DNA of 64,000 nucleotides from PNON01 sp964387025 (lineage in GTDB: Bacteria > Chloroflexota > Anaerolineae > Anaerolineales > Anaerolineaceae): positions 434,001-498,000 of the forward strand of contig CAYLUZ010000001.1 in assembly GCA_964387025.1 (NCBI GenBank), read 5' to 3'. The notes under the pieces were generated by a model. That model was given only the letters and a program-made list of their open reading frames with translations, was not told the DNA's origin and made no database searches. Each line of letters opens with the position of its first letter. Positions within the stretch are counted from its first letter, which is position 1. Shown piece by piece: positions 54,969 through 63,713 of the stretch. The translations under genes were made by a program, and so were the position numbers.

Positions 54969-55627
54969 ATTTTCGTAAAATGACCAATTTCATATACCAC
55001 GCCAAACCACGGTGGTGTTGATCGCATTTGGACAATTTTTTCTATTTTCATTATTTTTTGAGCAGCTTCCAGAACATTTATTTCGGTTGAAAAATGTGCC
55101 TTTCGAATGTCATAGCCTAACAATTTGAACATTGCGACCATAAAAGGACGTTCCACCGGAACACCGTAAATCACATACCCATTTTGTTTCAGCACCCGTG
55201 AGATTTCGGAAAATGCTCGTTTTTGGTCTCCTGGCCGTAAATGTTCCAGGATGGAGATCAGGAGAACAGTGTCAAAAGTGTTGTCCGGGTAAGGAAGGTC
55301 AAGAATATCACCATTTTTTAGATAAGTGGTTAGCCCGATTTGCTGAAATGCCAAACCTACTTTATTAATGTCGGCTGTTAGATCAAGGCCATGTATCTCT
55401 TTATACTTCTCGGCTAGATTTAGAAATGCAAGACCAGTTCCAAACCCGATTTCAAGTATTTTCTCCCCTCCATTACATTCATTTAGGCATAATTCCACTC
55501 TGCGTCGATACATCCGGCCAAATATTGGATAGTAATAGAAACGGATAGGGTCATCAGAATTTACGCCACGGTAAAAACTGGCAGGCATTAACTTCAGTGG
55601 AGAAATGGAAGTTCGTTTGTCAATCAT
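54965..55627 (-). CDS. Class I SAM-dependent methyltransferase
   Basis: A 220-aa protein: ILEIGFGTGLAFLNLAEKY (motif I), IHGLDLTADI, LPYPDNTFDTVLLISILEHL and VLKQNGYVIYGVPVE. It is a UbiE/MenG-like class I fold; the acceptor is unknown. Its ATG overlaps the stop of the frameshifted methyltransferase upstream (ATGA at 55624-55627). It converges with the membrane protein gene ending at 54968; the stops overlap by 4 nt. Confidence 0.82.
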   Translation of the reverse strand: MIDKRTSISPLKLMPASFYRGVNSDDPIRFYYYPIFGRMYRRRVELCLNECNGGEKILEIGFGTGLAFLNLAEKYKEIHGLDLTADINKVGLAFQQIGLTTYLKNGDILDLPYPDNTFDTVLLISILEHLRPGDQKRAFSEISRVLKQNGYVIYGVPVERPFMVAMFKLLGYDIRKAHFSTEINVLEAAQKIMKIEKIVQMRSTPPWFGVVYEIGHFTKI

Positions 55628-56366
55628 TTATCATTACCTTTACACGCTGAAATCAATAACGACCTGGCAAATTCTTTAACCACTGGGATTTTCTCGGAAA
55701 CGATACCAATAGCACTGATAGTAGAGATTAATGAGGGAGGAATCAATGGATGGAGCCAGTCGAAAGGAGTGATTTGCATATCACAAAAACCTGCTGATTT
55801 CATATAATTTAACATCTGCACCTAAAGAAAACCGTTTCATCCGGTGAGTCACCCATTTTCTTTTTAATCCATGGAATATTCTTCTGAATCATGATCTGAG
55901 GATTAAGCTTATTAGGTTCAGCAAAGCTGAGTATACCACCGGGTACGTGCAAGTTAAAGATATGAGCTAAAGCTGGCTGAATGTCCAGGTGATGCAATAC
56001 TGATGAACCGATGACGGTATCAAATGTGGACTCTTTATTCAAATTCTCAAAACTTGAGGTGATAACAACCACTTTTGGATAGTCTAAAAGGTTCCTCCGG
56101 GCGATAGTTGTCAAATCCTTTGAAATATCCACAGCTGTTATTGATGCACCGGACTGAGATAACAACCGGGTAAAATCACCCGTGCCACAACCTATCTCTA
56201 GATATGACTTGTTATTTCCTGATGCTATCCTGGAGAGGATAAGGCGAGCCCTTCTTTGAGCTCTAACCTTACCAGCCGGGGATTCCCATCCCCAGAAGCT
56301 TTCAGCACCCTGACCAGCAAGCAGTCTACCATGTTCGATTTCGTGTTTGTTCCGTTCACTAATCAA
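55624..56366 (-). pseudogene. Class I SAM methyltransferase gene with a single-base frameshift
   Basis: The 5' part encodes motif I YLEIGCGTGDFTRLLSQ, ITAVDISKD, FDTVIGSSVLHHLD and VPGGILSFAEPNKLN, then reads ETVFFRCRC and stops near 55809. In another frame the protein continues QMLNYMKSAGFCDMQITPFDW to the stop at 55624. Restoring one G near 55820 gives FFRWQMLNYMKSAGF, as expected for this family. The stop at 55624 overlaps the next ATG, so the downstream part is the native end. The start is TTG 56366 with AGGTGG upstream; longer starts overlap the previous gene. It is a recent mutation or a sequencing error. Confidence 0.85.
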
Positions 56367-56377
56367 TGATCCACCTA

Positions 56378-57823
56378 CTAAATGAATTTTACTCTTCCAG
56401 CAGCAAATGCCACCATTTTTAATAACAGCCATCCATGGGACCAACGTGAGATATTGGTGGTTCCGTAAGTTCTTTCATGATACCGTATAGGCAAATCAAT
56501 GATCCGAAGATTCAAGCGGGCGGCCCCAAAAAGCAGGTCGAAATCACCAAATGGATCGAAATCACCAAAATACGCCCGACCTGCTTTAATCCGGTCATAA
56601 TCCTTCTTCCACAATACTTTTGTCCCACATAAAGTATCTTTCACTGGCTGCCCAAGCAGCCAGCTAAATGCAATGCTGAAGAACTTGTTCCCTAAAAAGT
56701 TATAAAACCGCATGGCTTCCTTTTCCATCGGGTAAACCAGGCGGACGCCATTAATAAACTCTCCCTTGCCGGTAATCAGGGCATAATAAAACCTCGGTAA
56801 ATCCTCTGGAGGGACAGTCAAATCAGCATCCAAGATCATTAATATTTCGCCTTTCGCCAGCTCAAAGCCTGCACGAACTGCATCCCCCTTCCCTTTACCG
56901 GGCTGCTTTATTAGTTGCGCATCGATTTTGGGGTGTAGCGAAATCTCTTTCTTAATGGTTTCAAATGTATTATCCGTGGAGTTACCTTCAACAAAAACCA
57001 ATTCAACTTTCCCACCCATATCCGGTATGCGATTAATAATTGAGGAGATATTTCCAGCTTCATTGCGGGCAGGAATAATTATTGAAACCGCTGGTTTTGA
57101 TAATGTGGGATTTGGTTCAGGCCGAGCAATTATTAAATTTGTCATAGCAAACAACGAAAATGGCCATACTTTCACTAAAAATTTATCAAAGAAACTTGCA
57201 ATAATTGGTATGGTAAGCGGAAATAATATTTCTCTCCAAGAATTTATGATTTCGAATCCACTTAACCTGAGAATATCTTCCATATCAGATAAAGTTAACC
57301 AGTTTTGCTCCATGGTTGGTGTTGCCAGATGTAATGCTTCGGCAATTTTTATCGGGATTTGCCAAATTCGACTGTAGTGATTAATGATAATCCTAGTACT
57401 TGGCTTTGATATTTTATTAATTTCCTCAAACACCGTTTGAACATCCCACAGATCGTTTACAAGGTCAGAAAGAATTATGTAATCAAATTTATGCTGATTA
57501 TCACCGATTTGATGAGCATCCTCGCATTTGAAAACTAAATCCGGATGATTTTTCTTTGCAACTTTTATCATTTCCTCAGAAAAGTCTACTCCCATACCAT
57601 ATGATGGATTAAGCGCAGCAATTAAATCGCCTTGTCCACACCCAATTTCAAGAACATCGCTCCCTTGAGGGATTACATTCGAATAGATTACTTTTAATCG
57701 TAAGTGATATCTTCGTTTTAAAAGATTTTGCGAGTTATGATATTTGGCATTTTGGTCCCAATGATGAATTCTTTCTGCCATGTATTTTTTATAATTGTCT
57801 TGAAAAATTGTATCAGCCATCAT
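56378..57823 (-). CDS. Fused SAM methyltransferase and GT2 glycosyltransferase
   Basis: A 481-aa protein with two domains. The N-terminal half (about 1-230) is a class I methyltransferase: VLEIGCGQGDLIAAL, GVDFSEEM, FDYIILSDLVNDLWDVQ. The C-terminal half is a GT2 family catalytic domain: VSIIIPARNEAGNI, VFVEGNSTDNT, GEILMILDADLTVPPED (DAD metal motif), GNKFFSIAFSWLLGQPVKDTLCGTK and YHERTYGTTNI. The GT2 part resembles dolichyl-phosphate-glucose-type enzymes without C-terminal helices. AAGGGA before ATG 57823 supports that start; ATG 57847 and 57820 are alternatives. It may methylate and transfer the same sugar. Confidence 0.87.
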   Translation of the reverse strand: MMADTIFQDNYKKYMAERIHHWDQNAKYHNSQNLLKRRYHLRLKVIYSNVIPQGSDVLEIGCGQGDLIAALNPSYGMGVDFSEEMIKVAKKNHPDLVFKCEDAHQIGDNQHKFDYIILSDLVNDLWDVQTVFEEINKISKPSTRIIINHYSRIWQIPIKIAEALHLATPTMEQNWLTLSDMEDILRLSGFEIINSWREILFPLTIPIIASFFDKFLVKVWPFSLFAMTNLIIARPEPNPTLSKPAVSIIIPARNEAGNISSIINRIPDMGGKVELVFVEGNSTDNTFETIKKEISLHPKIDAQLIKQPGKGKGDAVRAGFELAKGEILMILDADLTVPPEDLPRFYYALITGKGEFINGVRLVYPMEKEAMRFYNFLGNKFFSIAFSWLLGQPVKDTLCGTKVLWKKDYDRIKAGRAYFGDFDPFGDFDLLFGAARLNLRIIDLPIRYHERTYGTTNISRWSHGWLLLKMVAFAAGRVKFI

Positions 57824-57964
57824 TATTTCCCTTAAGCAGAAGAACATGAATTAGTACTAATAATTCGTCAATTTGATCCTAACTCAAAAATTGTCAAAAA
57901 AAAGAACTAAGAAACTTCTGCTTTTTCCCATTCTTTAATTGGGAGGATCAAGTACAACGATCAC

Positions 57965-59998
57965 TTATTGAAACTCGCAATTAAAATGATCCTTCATTAA
58001 TCCCAGGTACTTTTCTTTTTCGGTGGATAGAGGAAGAATCTGATCCAACCTGGTAAGCCTGGCACAGAAAACGGGTTCATCATAAGGAGCAGCCTTGATT
58101 TTGGCAGCGAGATCAGAAGCATTTTTCCACTCATCAAAGTATGCGTATGAATCGACATATATCATTATTTTAAGCGGGTCTGGATTAAAATCTTCAATGT
58201 TTATTTTATCAGCCTGTTTCCTGACAAGATTCCATTTTCCTGATGCTCCATTATGTTCTGCATCTTGATAATCCAAACACCAATTAGAGTTAGGTGGTGA
58301 ATAAAACACCTTGTTGAGATTTGAAAAATCTACTTCAGCCTGGGTGTCAATAATGTCAGATGGATTTGAAAGGTAGAGCGATTCCATAAAGACTTCCCCT
58401 CCTTTCTTGGAAAGGGAGTCAGTCTCCGGATCCAATACACGTACACATCCGCGCTGGTCTAGTTTCAAACTGATGATCTGGTCAGTAGTTCCTGAGAATT
58501 CACCAATCAAGTGTGCTCTAGTAAATGCCTTCCCGGGGATTAATTCACCTAAATCCACTTGAATCCGTTCTGGGATGAAATATAAATAGTACTTCACTTT
58601 CGCAGGAGAACCAGGTTGTACGTATGCCCAATTAATCCCTGCTGATAGAGAATTCTCCTCACCATTTTTTGTTGGATTTTGGTTGATCACAAGAACTGTA
58701 TAAGGCGTTACTTCTGGCATACGCGCTTTAAGTTGATAGAAAAAGGACTTTTGCAATACCCAATCCTGCCTGAAAGAATTGCCAATCAGGAATTGAAGAC
58801 CAATGGAAAACCCAATAATGACTGCGCCAGCGAACAGATTGATTCGAAATTTGGAAGGTAAACGACTGATCACACCAGAAAGAAGCATGACCGATCCCAT
58901 CATAAATGGCAAGTAGAAACGTGTTGTCGAATAATCCTTAAATATCCTAATACCTGTCAGCCAGAATGGAATTCCCGCGAGTAAAGCTGAAAGAATTCCA
59001 ACAAGAATAAACTGAACTGAAATCTTATAGTTATTCTTATCGGCGGAGGATCGACTCTTCCAGGAAGCAACGACAATGAGTATTAATCCCAACAGGATGA
59101 CTGCGATATAAATCACAAGGAAAGTAGTATTTTGTTGTGAGATTTCACGCGGATGAAAAATATATAACCAGCAATAGAGCATGGTGTGGTAGATGTCTGT
59201 TAATACCGTCCCAACCAGGTTTTGTAAAGTTGGAATGAAGCTCTGTTGTAAGCGATCAAGAAGGATAAATTTATAACTCCCGGTGATCTGGGTTTGATTA
59301 AATGCACGCCAGAAACTGACTGAAGCAAATAGAATGAAATATATTGCAGAATGGGCAAGAATGCGTTTACCGCGACCAACAGATCCGGCGAACCGGTTTA
59401 ATGCCTGCCAGATCATTAGGGGTCTTAGTAGCTCTAGAAAATAAAAATATTCTGATCCTGTTAGATTGATAAAAGATAGAACCAGTCCTAATAATGTTAG
59501 TGGAACAAAAAAACGAGGATAACGGATGGCAAAAAATAACGGAATAAAGGAAAGGATAAATACGGTAAGAAAGAAAAAAACGATTGAAAAAGTAACCGCA
59601 TTTGCCTGAAGAAAAAATCCGGGATAGACAGCAAATAGAAGAGCAGCGATTTGTACGACCCGGTTTTCCTTTCCCCATAATGAACATAAGAGCCACCAGA
59701 ATGCCAGTATGCTGAACCAGCGCAAGATAAAAATGAATAAATGCCAGTGCCAGGGAGTGGGACCAAGAATCGGGTTAATAAAGTTGTAAAAATAAACCAA
59801 ATTTGGTCTATTACCTTCAAAAAAATGGGCCAAATCCTGGACATTGAACGACAACCAGATATAAGACCAATCGTCACCATAATAACCAAGGAGAGGAATC
59901 CAGATACCATAGGCGATAAAGGTAATACCTAATAAAAGCCAGGGCATGCCTTCGGTCATCCAAGGGAACACCCAAAGCTTCGATAAAATTGATTTCAT
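57965..59998 (-). CDS. Polytopic membrane protein, GT-C-like (7), paralogue of the 42821 gene
   Basis: A 677-aa protein with about 12 hydrophobic segments and a C-terminal soluble domain of about 240 residues. GYYGDDWSYIWLSF gives the first-loop Asp-Asp pair. AVYPGFFLQA, GSEYFYFLELLRPLMIWQ and INWAYVQPG align with the protein at 42821-44857. The opposite orientation and distance show that this is a dispersed paralogue, not a tandem copy. TATAAT on the minus strand lies eight bases before the ATG. It likely transfers sugar from a polyprenyl phosphate donor. Confidence 0.7.
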   Translation of the reverse strand: MKSILSKLWVFPWMTEGMPWLLLGITFIAYGIWIPLLGYYGDDWSYIWLSFNVQDLAHFFEGNRPNLVYFYNFINPILGPTPWHWHLFIFILRWFSILAFWWLLCSLWGKENRVVQIAALLFAVYPGFFLQANAVTFSIVFFFLTVFILSFIPLFFAIRYPRFFVPLTLLGLVLSFINLTGSEYFYFLELLRPLMIWQALNRFAGSVGRGKRILAHSAIYFILFASVSFWRAFNQTQITGSYKFILLDRLQQSFIPTLQNLVGTVLTDIYHTMLYCWLYIFHPREISQQNTTFLVIYIAVILLGLILIVVASWKSRSSADKNNYKISVQFILVGILSALLAGIPFWLTGIRIFKDYSTTRFYLPFMMGSVMLLSGVISRLPSKFRINLFAGAVIIGFSIGLQFLIGNSFRQDWVLQKSFFYQLKARMPEVTPYTVLVINQNPTKNGEENSLSAGINWAYVQPGSPAKVKYYLYFIPERIQVDLGELIPGKAFTRAHLIGEFSGTTDQIISLKLDQRGCVRVLDPETDSLSKKGGEVFMESLYLSNPSDIIDTQAEVDFSNLNKVFYSPPNSNWCLDYQDAEHNGASGKWNLVRKQADKINIEDFNPDPLKIMIYVDSYAYFDEWKNASDLAAKIKAAPYDEPVFCARLTRLDQILPLSTEKEKYLGLMKDHFNCEFQ

Positions 59999-60006
59999 AT
60001 GGATAG

Positions 60007-60012
60007 ATTATA
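60007..60012 (-). promoter_or_regulatory. -10 box of the 57965-59998 gene
   Basis: TATAAT on the minus strand ends eight bases before the ATG at 59998. No Shine-Dalgarno is seen, so a near-leaderless transcript is possible. The -35 element is weak. Confidence 0.45.
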
Positions 60013-60127
60013 TAACACGAAGGTAAACAATATGGAATGGAATTATCCACCCCAGCAATGCTGAAATGTATAAATATAATTTGTCCCAATACTTTCTATA
60101 AATAAAATTACCTGCCTACCTTGCATC

Positions 60128-60157
60128 TTGACCGGCATCCCTAAAAAAGGTTATAAT
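60128..60157 (+). promoter_or_regulatory. Sigma70-type promoter of the regulator operon
   Basis: -35 TTGACC (60128-60133), an 18-nt spacer, and a perfect -10 TATAAT (60152-60157). The ATG of the regulator is 24 nt after the -10 box. Confidence 0.75.
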
Positions 60158-60170
60158 TCAATTGTTGAAT
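60156..60170. promoter_or_regulatory. Operator-like palindrome over the transcription start
   Basis: ATTCAA and TTGAAT flank a central TTG. The palindrome overlaps the end of the -10 box and the expected start of transcription, in front of a winged-helix regulator gene, so it is a likely autoregulatory operator (inference). Confidence 0.5.
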
Positions 60171-60180
60171 ATTGATAATA

Positions 60181-60663
60181 ATGGATGAAACTTCTATCAC
60201 TGCGCATGACCTCAGCCTGCTTGAGGGAATAGAAAAAGATCCAGATGTGAACCAGTCCATGCTGGCCAACCAGCTTGGCATTGCAGTAGGCACAGTTAAC
60301 TGGCACATCAAGAGATTGATCGAAAAGGGCGCCATCAAGGTTAAGCGGGCATCCCGTAAGAAATTGCGTTATATTATCACTCCCGAAGGAATTGCTTTAC
60401 GAGCGAGATTAGCTGTTGATTTTGTTCAGCAGTCCTTTTCTCTTTATCGACTAATCCGTGGAAGAGCAGCGGAACTGATCCCTACTATAAAAGAAGCCGG
60501 ATATCACCAGGTTAGATTGGATGTAGTTGGCGATATGGCTGATGTTATCCGCCTTACCTGCCTGGAGCACGGAATAACGGTTGTGGAAGATGAAAACACT
60601 CCGCGCATACGAATGGATGGATTGAAGGTTTATGTCGATTATCCAGAGCAGGCAGATAAATGA
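60181..60663 (+). CDS. Winged-helix (MarR/ArsR-like) transcriptional regulator of the glycan operon
   Basis: A 160-aa protein. Residues 10-75 form a winged helix with recognition-type segment NQSMLANQLGIAVGTVNWHIKRLIEKGAI and wing KRASRKKLRYIITPEG, like EPS-associated MarR-type regulators. The C-terminal half (GYHQVRLDVVGDMADVIRLTCLEHGITVVEDE) resembles a small Rossmann-like ligand-binding domain. A TTG three codons upstream is possible, but ATG 60181 is preferred. It starts an operon with the next gene (ATGA overlap at 60660-60663). It probably controls the operon and itself through the palindrome at 60156-60170. Confidence 0.78.
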   Translation: MDETSITAHDLSLLEGIEKDPDVNQSMLANQLGIAVGTVNWHIKRLIEKGAIKVKRASRKKLRYIITPEGIALRARLAVDFVQQSFSLYRLIRGRAAELIPTIKEAGYHQVRLDVVGDMADVIRLTCLEHGITVVEDENTPRIRMDGLKVYVDYPEQADK

Positions 60664-61841
60664 AGATTCCGACTCTATTGGCGATCACCAGTCATGGTAA
60701 TGCTCCTTATTTAATGGCCAGCCGATTTGCCAAAGCCCTTGGAGATTACCCGGTGGTTATTCCACATTACTATTGTGATGCGCAAATATCCATTCTACAG
60801 GACGAGATCCCGGAAATGTGTGGAAGGATCTTTCTATCAACTGAGTTAGGGGATCTTTTCAAACCGTTATTGCTGGATGCCGAAAAAAGGCTGAGTTTCT
60901 CAGAATTTGGTGCCTCGTTGGCAAGGGACGACAATCCATTCAGTGCTAGAGCAATAGAAAATAAGCTATCTATGTTCCTGGACAAAGGTATTCCAGCCAC
61001 CTCATTGGATGGAATGGAACACAGACGTTTTTATAGATCTGATTTTTCCGCAGTGATAAATACGACATTACCCATTCGGGTGAACCTACCACGGAGTTAC
61101 TTTTTCTTTACCGCAAAAATGTCTGATCTATACGGATTATCCCCGGATGGTGACAACTCGGATGAAACCATGAAAACTGTAGCTGACCTGCTCCCATATG
61201 CGAAGTTGTGGGCAGACGTGGAAGATACATTTGATATTGAATTTATTCCCAGGATCAATGCTTTCAGTTATCGAAAGAATTACGATGCTCAGAAAGTAGT
61301 CCATACCCCACCATTTGCTTTCGCTCGTCCGGTTGTTAGTATCCTGAATAAAGAGAGTTACTTAATAGTACCGTCCGGAACACGGACCGATCTAAAAAAA
61401 CTTCACCAGATCGCTGATTCAATTCCTCCCGAATATGAGCGTCTTGTTTTGGGAAGTAAAGGATTGAATCGCGATTTTCCTGAGAAGAAATTCCGTTATG
61501 TAAATGCAACGATTTTCGGTGACCCACTATTAAAAGGAGTGATCTCACGTGGGGGCTGGGGTACGATTTGGGAGTGCCTGGCAAATGTAAAGCCAGATGC
61601 CCTGGCTCAAACCTCTTTTGTTGAAGACCCAGAAATGGGACATACTCAAAAAACGATGAAAAAACTCGGATTGGCCGAGATAATATATGGATCTGCAGCT
61701 TCCTTCCTTAAGGATCAGATCCGCGAAGATATCATCATTAAGATGACGGAAGAAAAGAAAATTGACCTCCAGCAATTCGGAAATTATGCGAATGACGGAT
61801 ATGGTTATATTGCCAGTAAAATCCATGAGATGGAAGATTAA
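60660..61841 (+). CDS. GT-B-like protein of unknown specificity
   Basis: A 393-aa cytosolic protein without an obvious signal or membrane segment. The C-terminal part has YLIVPSGTRTDLKKLHQI, VLGSKGLN and GVISRGGWGTIWECLANVKP, which look like the GT-B nucleotide-sugar site (the RGGWGTIWE element). The N-terminal half begins TLLAITSHGNAPYLMASRFAKAL, in the style of UDP-glycosyltransferase-like enzymes. I infer a glycosyltransferase; donor and acceptor are unknown. It overlaps the regulator by ATGA and is followed 27 nt later by GDP-L-fucose synthase. Confidence 0.6.
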   Translation: MKIPTLLAITSHGNAPYLMASRFAKALGDYPVVIPHYYCDAQISILQDEIPEMCGRIFLSTELGDLFKPLLLDAEKRLSFSEFGASLARDDNPFSARAIENKLSMFLDKGIPATSLDGMEHRRFYRSDFSAVINTTLPIRVNLPRSYFFFTAKMSDLYGLSPDGDNSDETMKTVADLLPYAKLWADVEDTFDIEFIPRINAFSYRKNYDAQKVVHTPPFAFARPVVSILNKESYLIVPSGTRTDLKKLHQIADSIPPEYERLVLGSKGLNRDFPEKKFRYVNATIFGDPLLKGVISRGGWGTIWECLANVKPDALAQTSFVEDPEMGHTQKTMKKLGLAEIIYGSAASFLKDQIREDIIIKMTEEKKIDLQQFGNYANDGYGYIASKIHEMED

Positions 61842-61868
61842 TCCATAAATGATTGATTTGAGGAATAA

Positions 61869-62816
61869 ATGACTGATAATAATTTCTGGAAAAATAAAAG
61901 AATATGTGTAACCGGTGGAGCTGGATTCTTAGGAACGCATTTGATCAAGAATATCAAAGGCCGCGGGGCGACAGAGATCTTTGTACCTAAAATTGAAGAC
62001 TACAACCTGGTGGAGGTAGCGGACGTCAAGCGGATGTTGGATGATGCCAAACCAGATCTCATTATCCATCTCGCAGCTCATGTAGGCGGCATCGGGGCGA
62101 ACCGTGAACATCCGGCCGAATTTTTCTATGACAACCTGATGATGGGTGTCCAATTGATCCACGAAGCCTGGAAGCGTAATGTGGAAAAATTCGTGGCAAT
62201 CGGTACAGTCTGTGCCTACCCGAAATTCACACCAGTCCCCTTTCGGGAGGACGATATCTGGAATGGTTACCCCGAAGAGACCAATGCACCTTATGGATTG
62301 GCTAAGAAGATGCTGTTAACACAGTCACAATCTTACCGCCAACAGTATGGTTATAATTCTATTTTCCTGATCCCAGTGAACTTGTATGGTCCGGGAGATA
62401 ACTTTAGACCAGAATCATCGCATGTGATTCCGGCGCTGATCAAGAAATGCGTGGAAGCAGTCGACCATGGTGATAAAGAAGTAGAGATCTGGGGAGATGG
62501 CTCACCCACCCGGGAGTTTATCTATGTGGAAGATGCAGCTGAAGGAATTGCGTCGGCTGCAGAAAAGTACAATGATTCAGATCCGGTTAATATTGGTTCC
62601 GGTAATGAGATCAGTATCAAGGACCTGGCAGAGCTGATTGCAAGACTTACTGGTTTCAATGGCAAGCTGGTGTGGGATACAAGTAAACCCAATGGTCAAC
62701 CCCGGCGTGGGTTGGATGTGAGCCGTGCGGAGAAATACTTTGGATTTAAAGCCAAGATGACCTTCAAGGAAGGCCTGCGCCGAACCATCGACTGGTATAT
62801 AAAGAATAAAATCTAA
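61869..62816 (+). CDS. fcl: GDP-L-fucose synthase
   Basis: A 315-aa SDR epimerase/reductase that converts GDP-4-keto-6-deoxymannose to GDP-L-fucose with NADPH. It has RICVTGGAGFLGTHL, HLAAHVGGIGANREHPAEFFYDN (family signature), IGTVCAYPKFTPVPFREDD and catalytic Tyr142-x3-Lys146 in PYGLAKK. Substrate residues are in NLYGPGDNFRPESSHVIPALI. No GDP-mannose 4,6-dehydratase is in the window, so its substrate must come from a gene elsewhere. GAGGAA precedes the ATG. Confidence 0.93.
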   Translation: MTDNNFWKNKRICVTGGAGFLGTHLIKNIKGRGATEIFVPKIEDYNLVEVADVKRMLDDAKPDLIIHLAAHVGGIGANREHPAEFFYDNLMMGVQLIHEAWKRNVEKFVAIGTVCAYPKFTPVPFREDDIWNGYPEETNAPYGLAKKMLLTQSQSYRQQYGYNSIFLIPVNLYGPGDNFRPESSHVIPALIKKCVEAVDHGDKEVEIWGDGSPTREFIYVEDAAEGIASAAEKYNDSDPVNIGSGNEISIKDLAELIARLTGFNGKLVWDTSKPNGQPRRGLDVSRAEKYFGFKAKMTFKEGLRRTIDWYIKNKI

Positions 62817-62883
62817 CCGCAAAGAATTGTTGGGTGAGGATGTTAATAGTGAAGCAATTACCAAGCAGTAGTGTTGGAGAGAT

Positions 62884-63711
62884 ATGACTGATGAAATAAC
62901 GATGATCAAACCTTCACGAGGTTGGGTGGCGTTGAACCTTAAAGACCTATGGAAGTACCGTGAACTCGTGTATTTCCTGATCTGGAGGGACATCAAGGTC
63001 CGCTATAAACAAGCTGCCCTAGGTGTTGCTTGGGCGATCATTCAACCGATCCTTACGATGGTCATTTTTAGTGTAATCTTTGGTAAATTTGGCAAGCTCC
63101 CCACGGATAACAGCATTCCCTACCCATTATTCACCTTTGCAGCCTTGCTCCCCTGGCAGCTGTTTGCCAATGCACTACAAAGGTCGGGTACCAGCCTGGT
63201 GGGTTCTGCCCATCTGATCACGAAGATCTACTTCCCAAGGCTGATCATTCCCATATCCGCGGTGGTGGGTGGCATGGTGGATTTTTTAATCTCCTTCGTT
63301 ATCCTGGTCGGGATGATGATCTATTACAAAGTCTATCCGACCTGGAACATGTTATGGATCATTCCCTTTACTATCTTGACCTTAATCACCGCATTAGCGG
63401 TCGGATTGTGGCTTTCAGCAATGAATGTACGCTACCGTGATGTTCAGCAAATGATCCCGTTCCTGATCCAGGCATGGATGTTTGCCTCACCTGTCGCTTA
63501 TTCTGCGAGGATGATCACTGATCGATCATGGCAATTGATTTACGGACTTAATCCTTTGGCAGGGATCATCCAGGCATTTCGTTGGTCATTGTTAGGGGGG
63601 ACTCCACCGGGGGAATTGATGTGGATCTCAGCCACTGTGATGGTGATCTTATTGATCAGCGGGCTATATTATTTCAGGCGAATGGAAAAAACCTTCGCGG
63701 ACACGGTGTAA
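62884..63711 (+). CDS. Polysaccharide ABC transporter permease (Wzm-like, ABC-2)
   Basis: A 275-aa inner-membrane protein with about six helices. It has LKDLWKYRELVYFLIWRDIKVRYKQAALGVAWAIIQP, the amphipathic start signature of Wzm/TagG permeases, and ends FRRMEKTFADTV. It works with the ATPase that follows to export lipid-linked glycan. GGAGAG precedes the ATG. The next ATG comes two bases after its stop. Confidence 0.92.
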   Translation: MTDEITMIKPSRGWVALNLKDLWKYRELVYFLIWRDIKVRYKQAALGVAWAIIQPILTMVIFSVIFGKFGKLPTDNSIPYPLFTFAALLPWQLFANALQRSGTSLVGSAHLITKIYFPRLIIPISAVVGGMVDFLISFVILVGMMIYYKVYPTWNMLWIIPFTILTLITALAVGLWLSAMNVRYRDVQQMIPFLIQAWMFASPVAYSARMITDRSWQLIYGLNPLAGIIQAFRWSLLGGTPPGELMWISATVMVILLISGLYYFRRMEKTFADTV

Positions 63712-63713
63712 CC

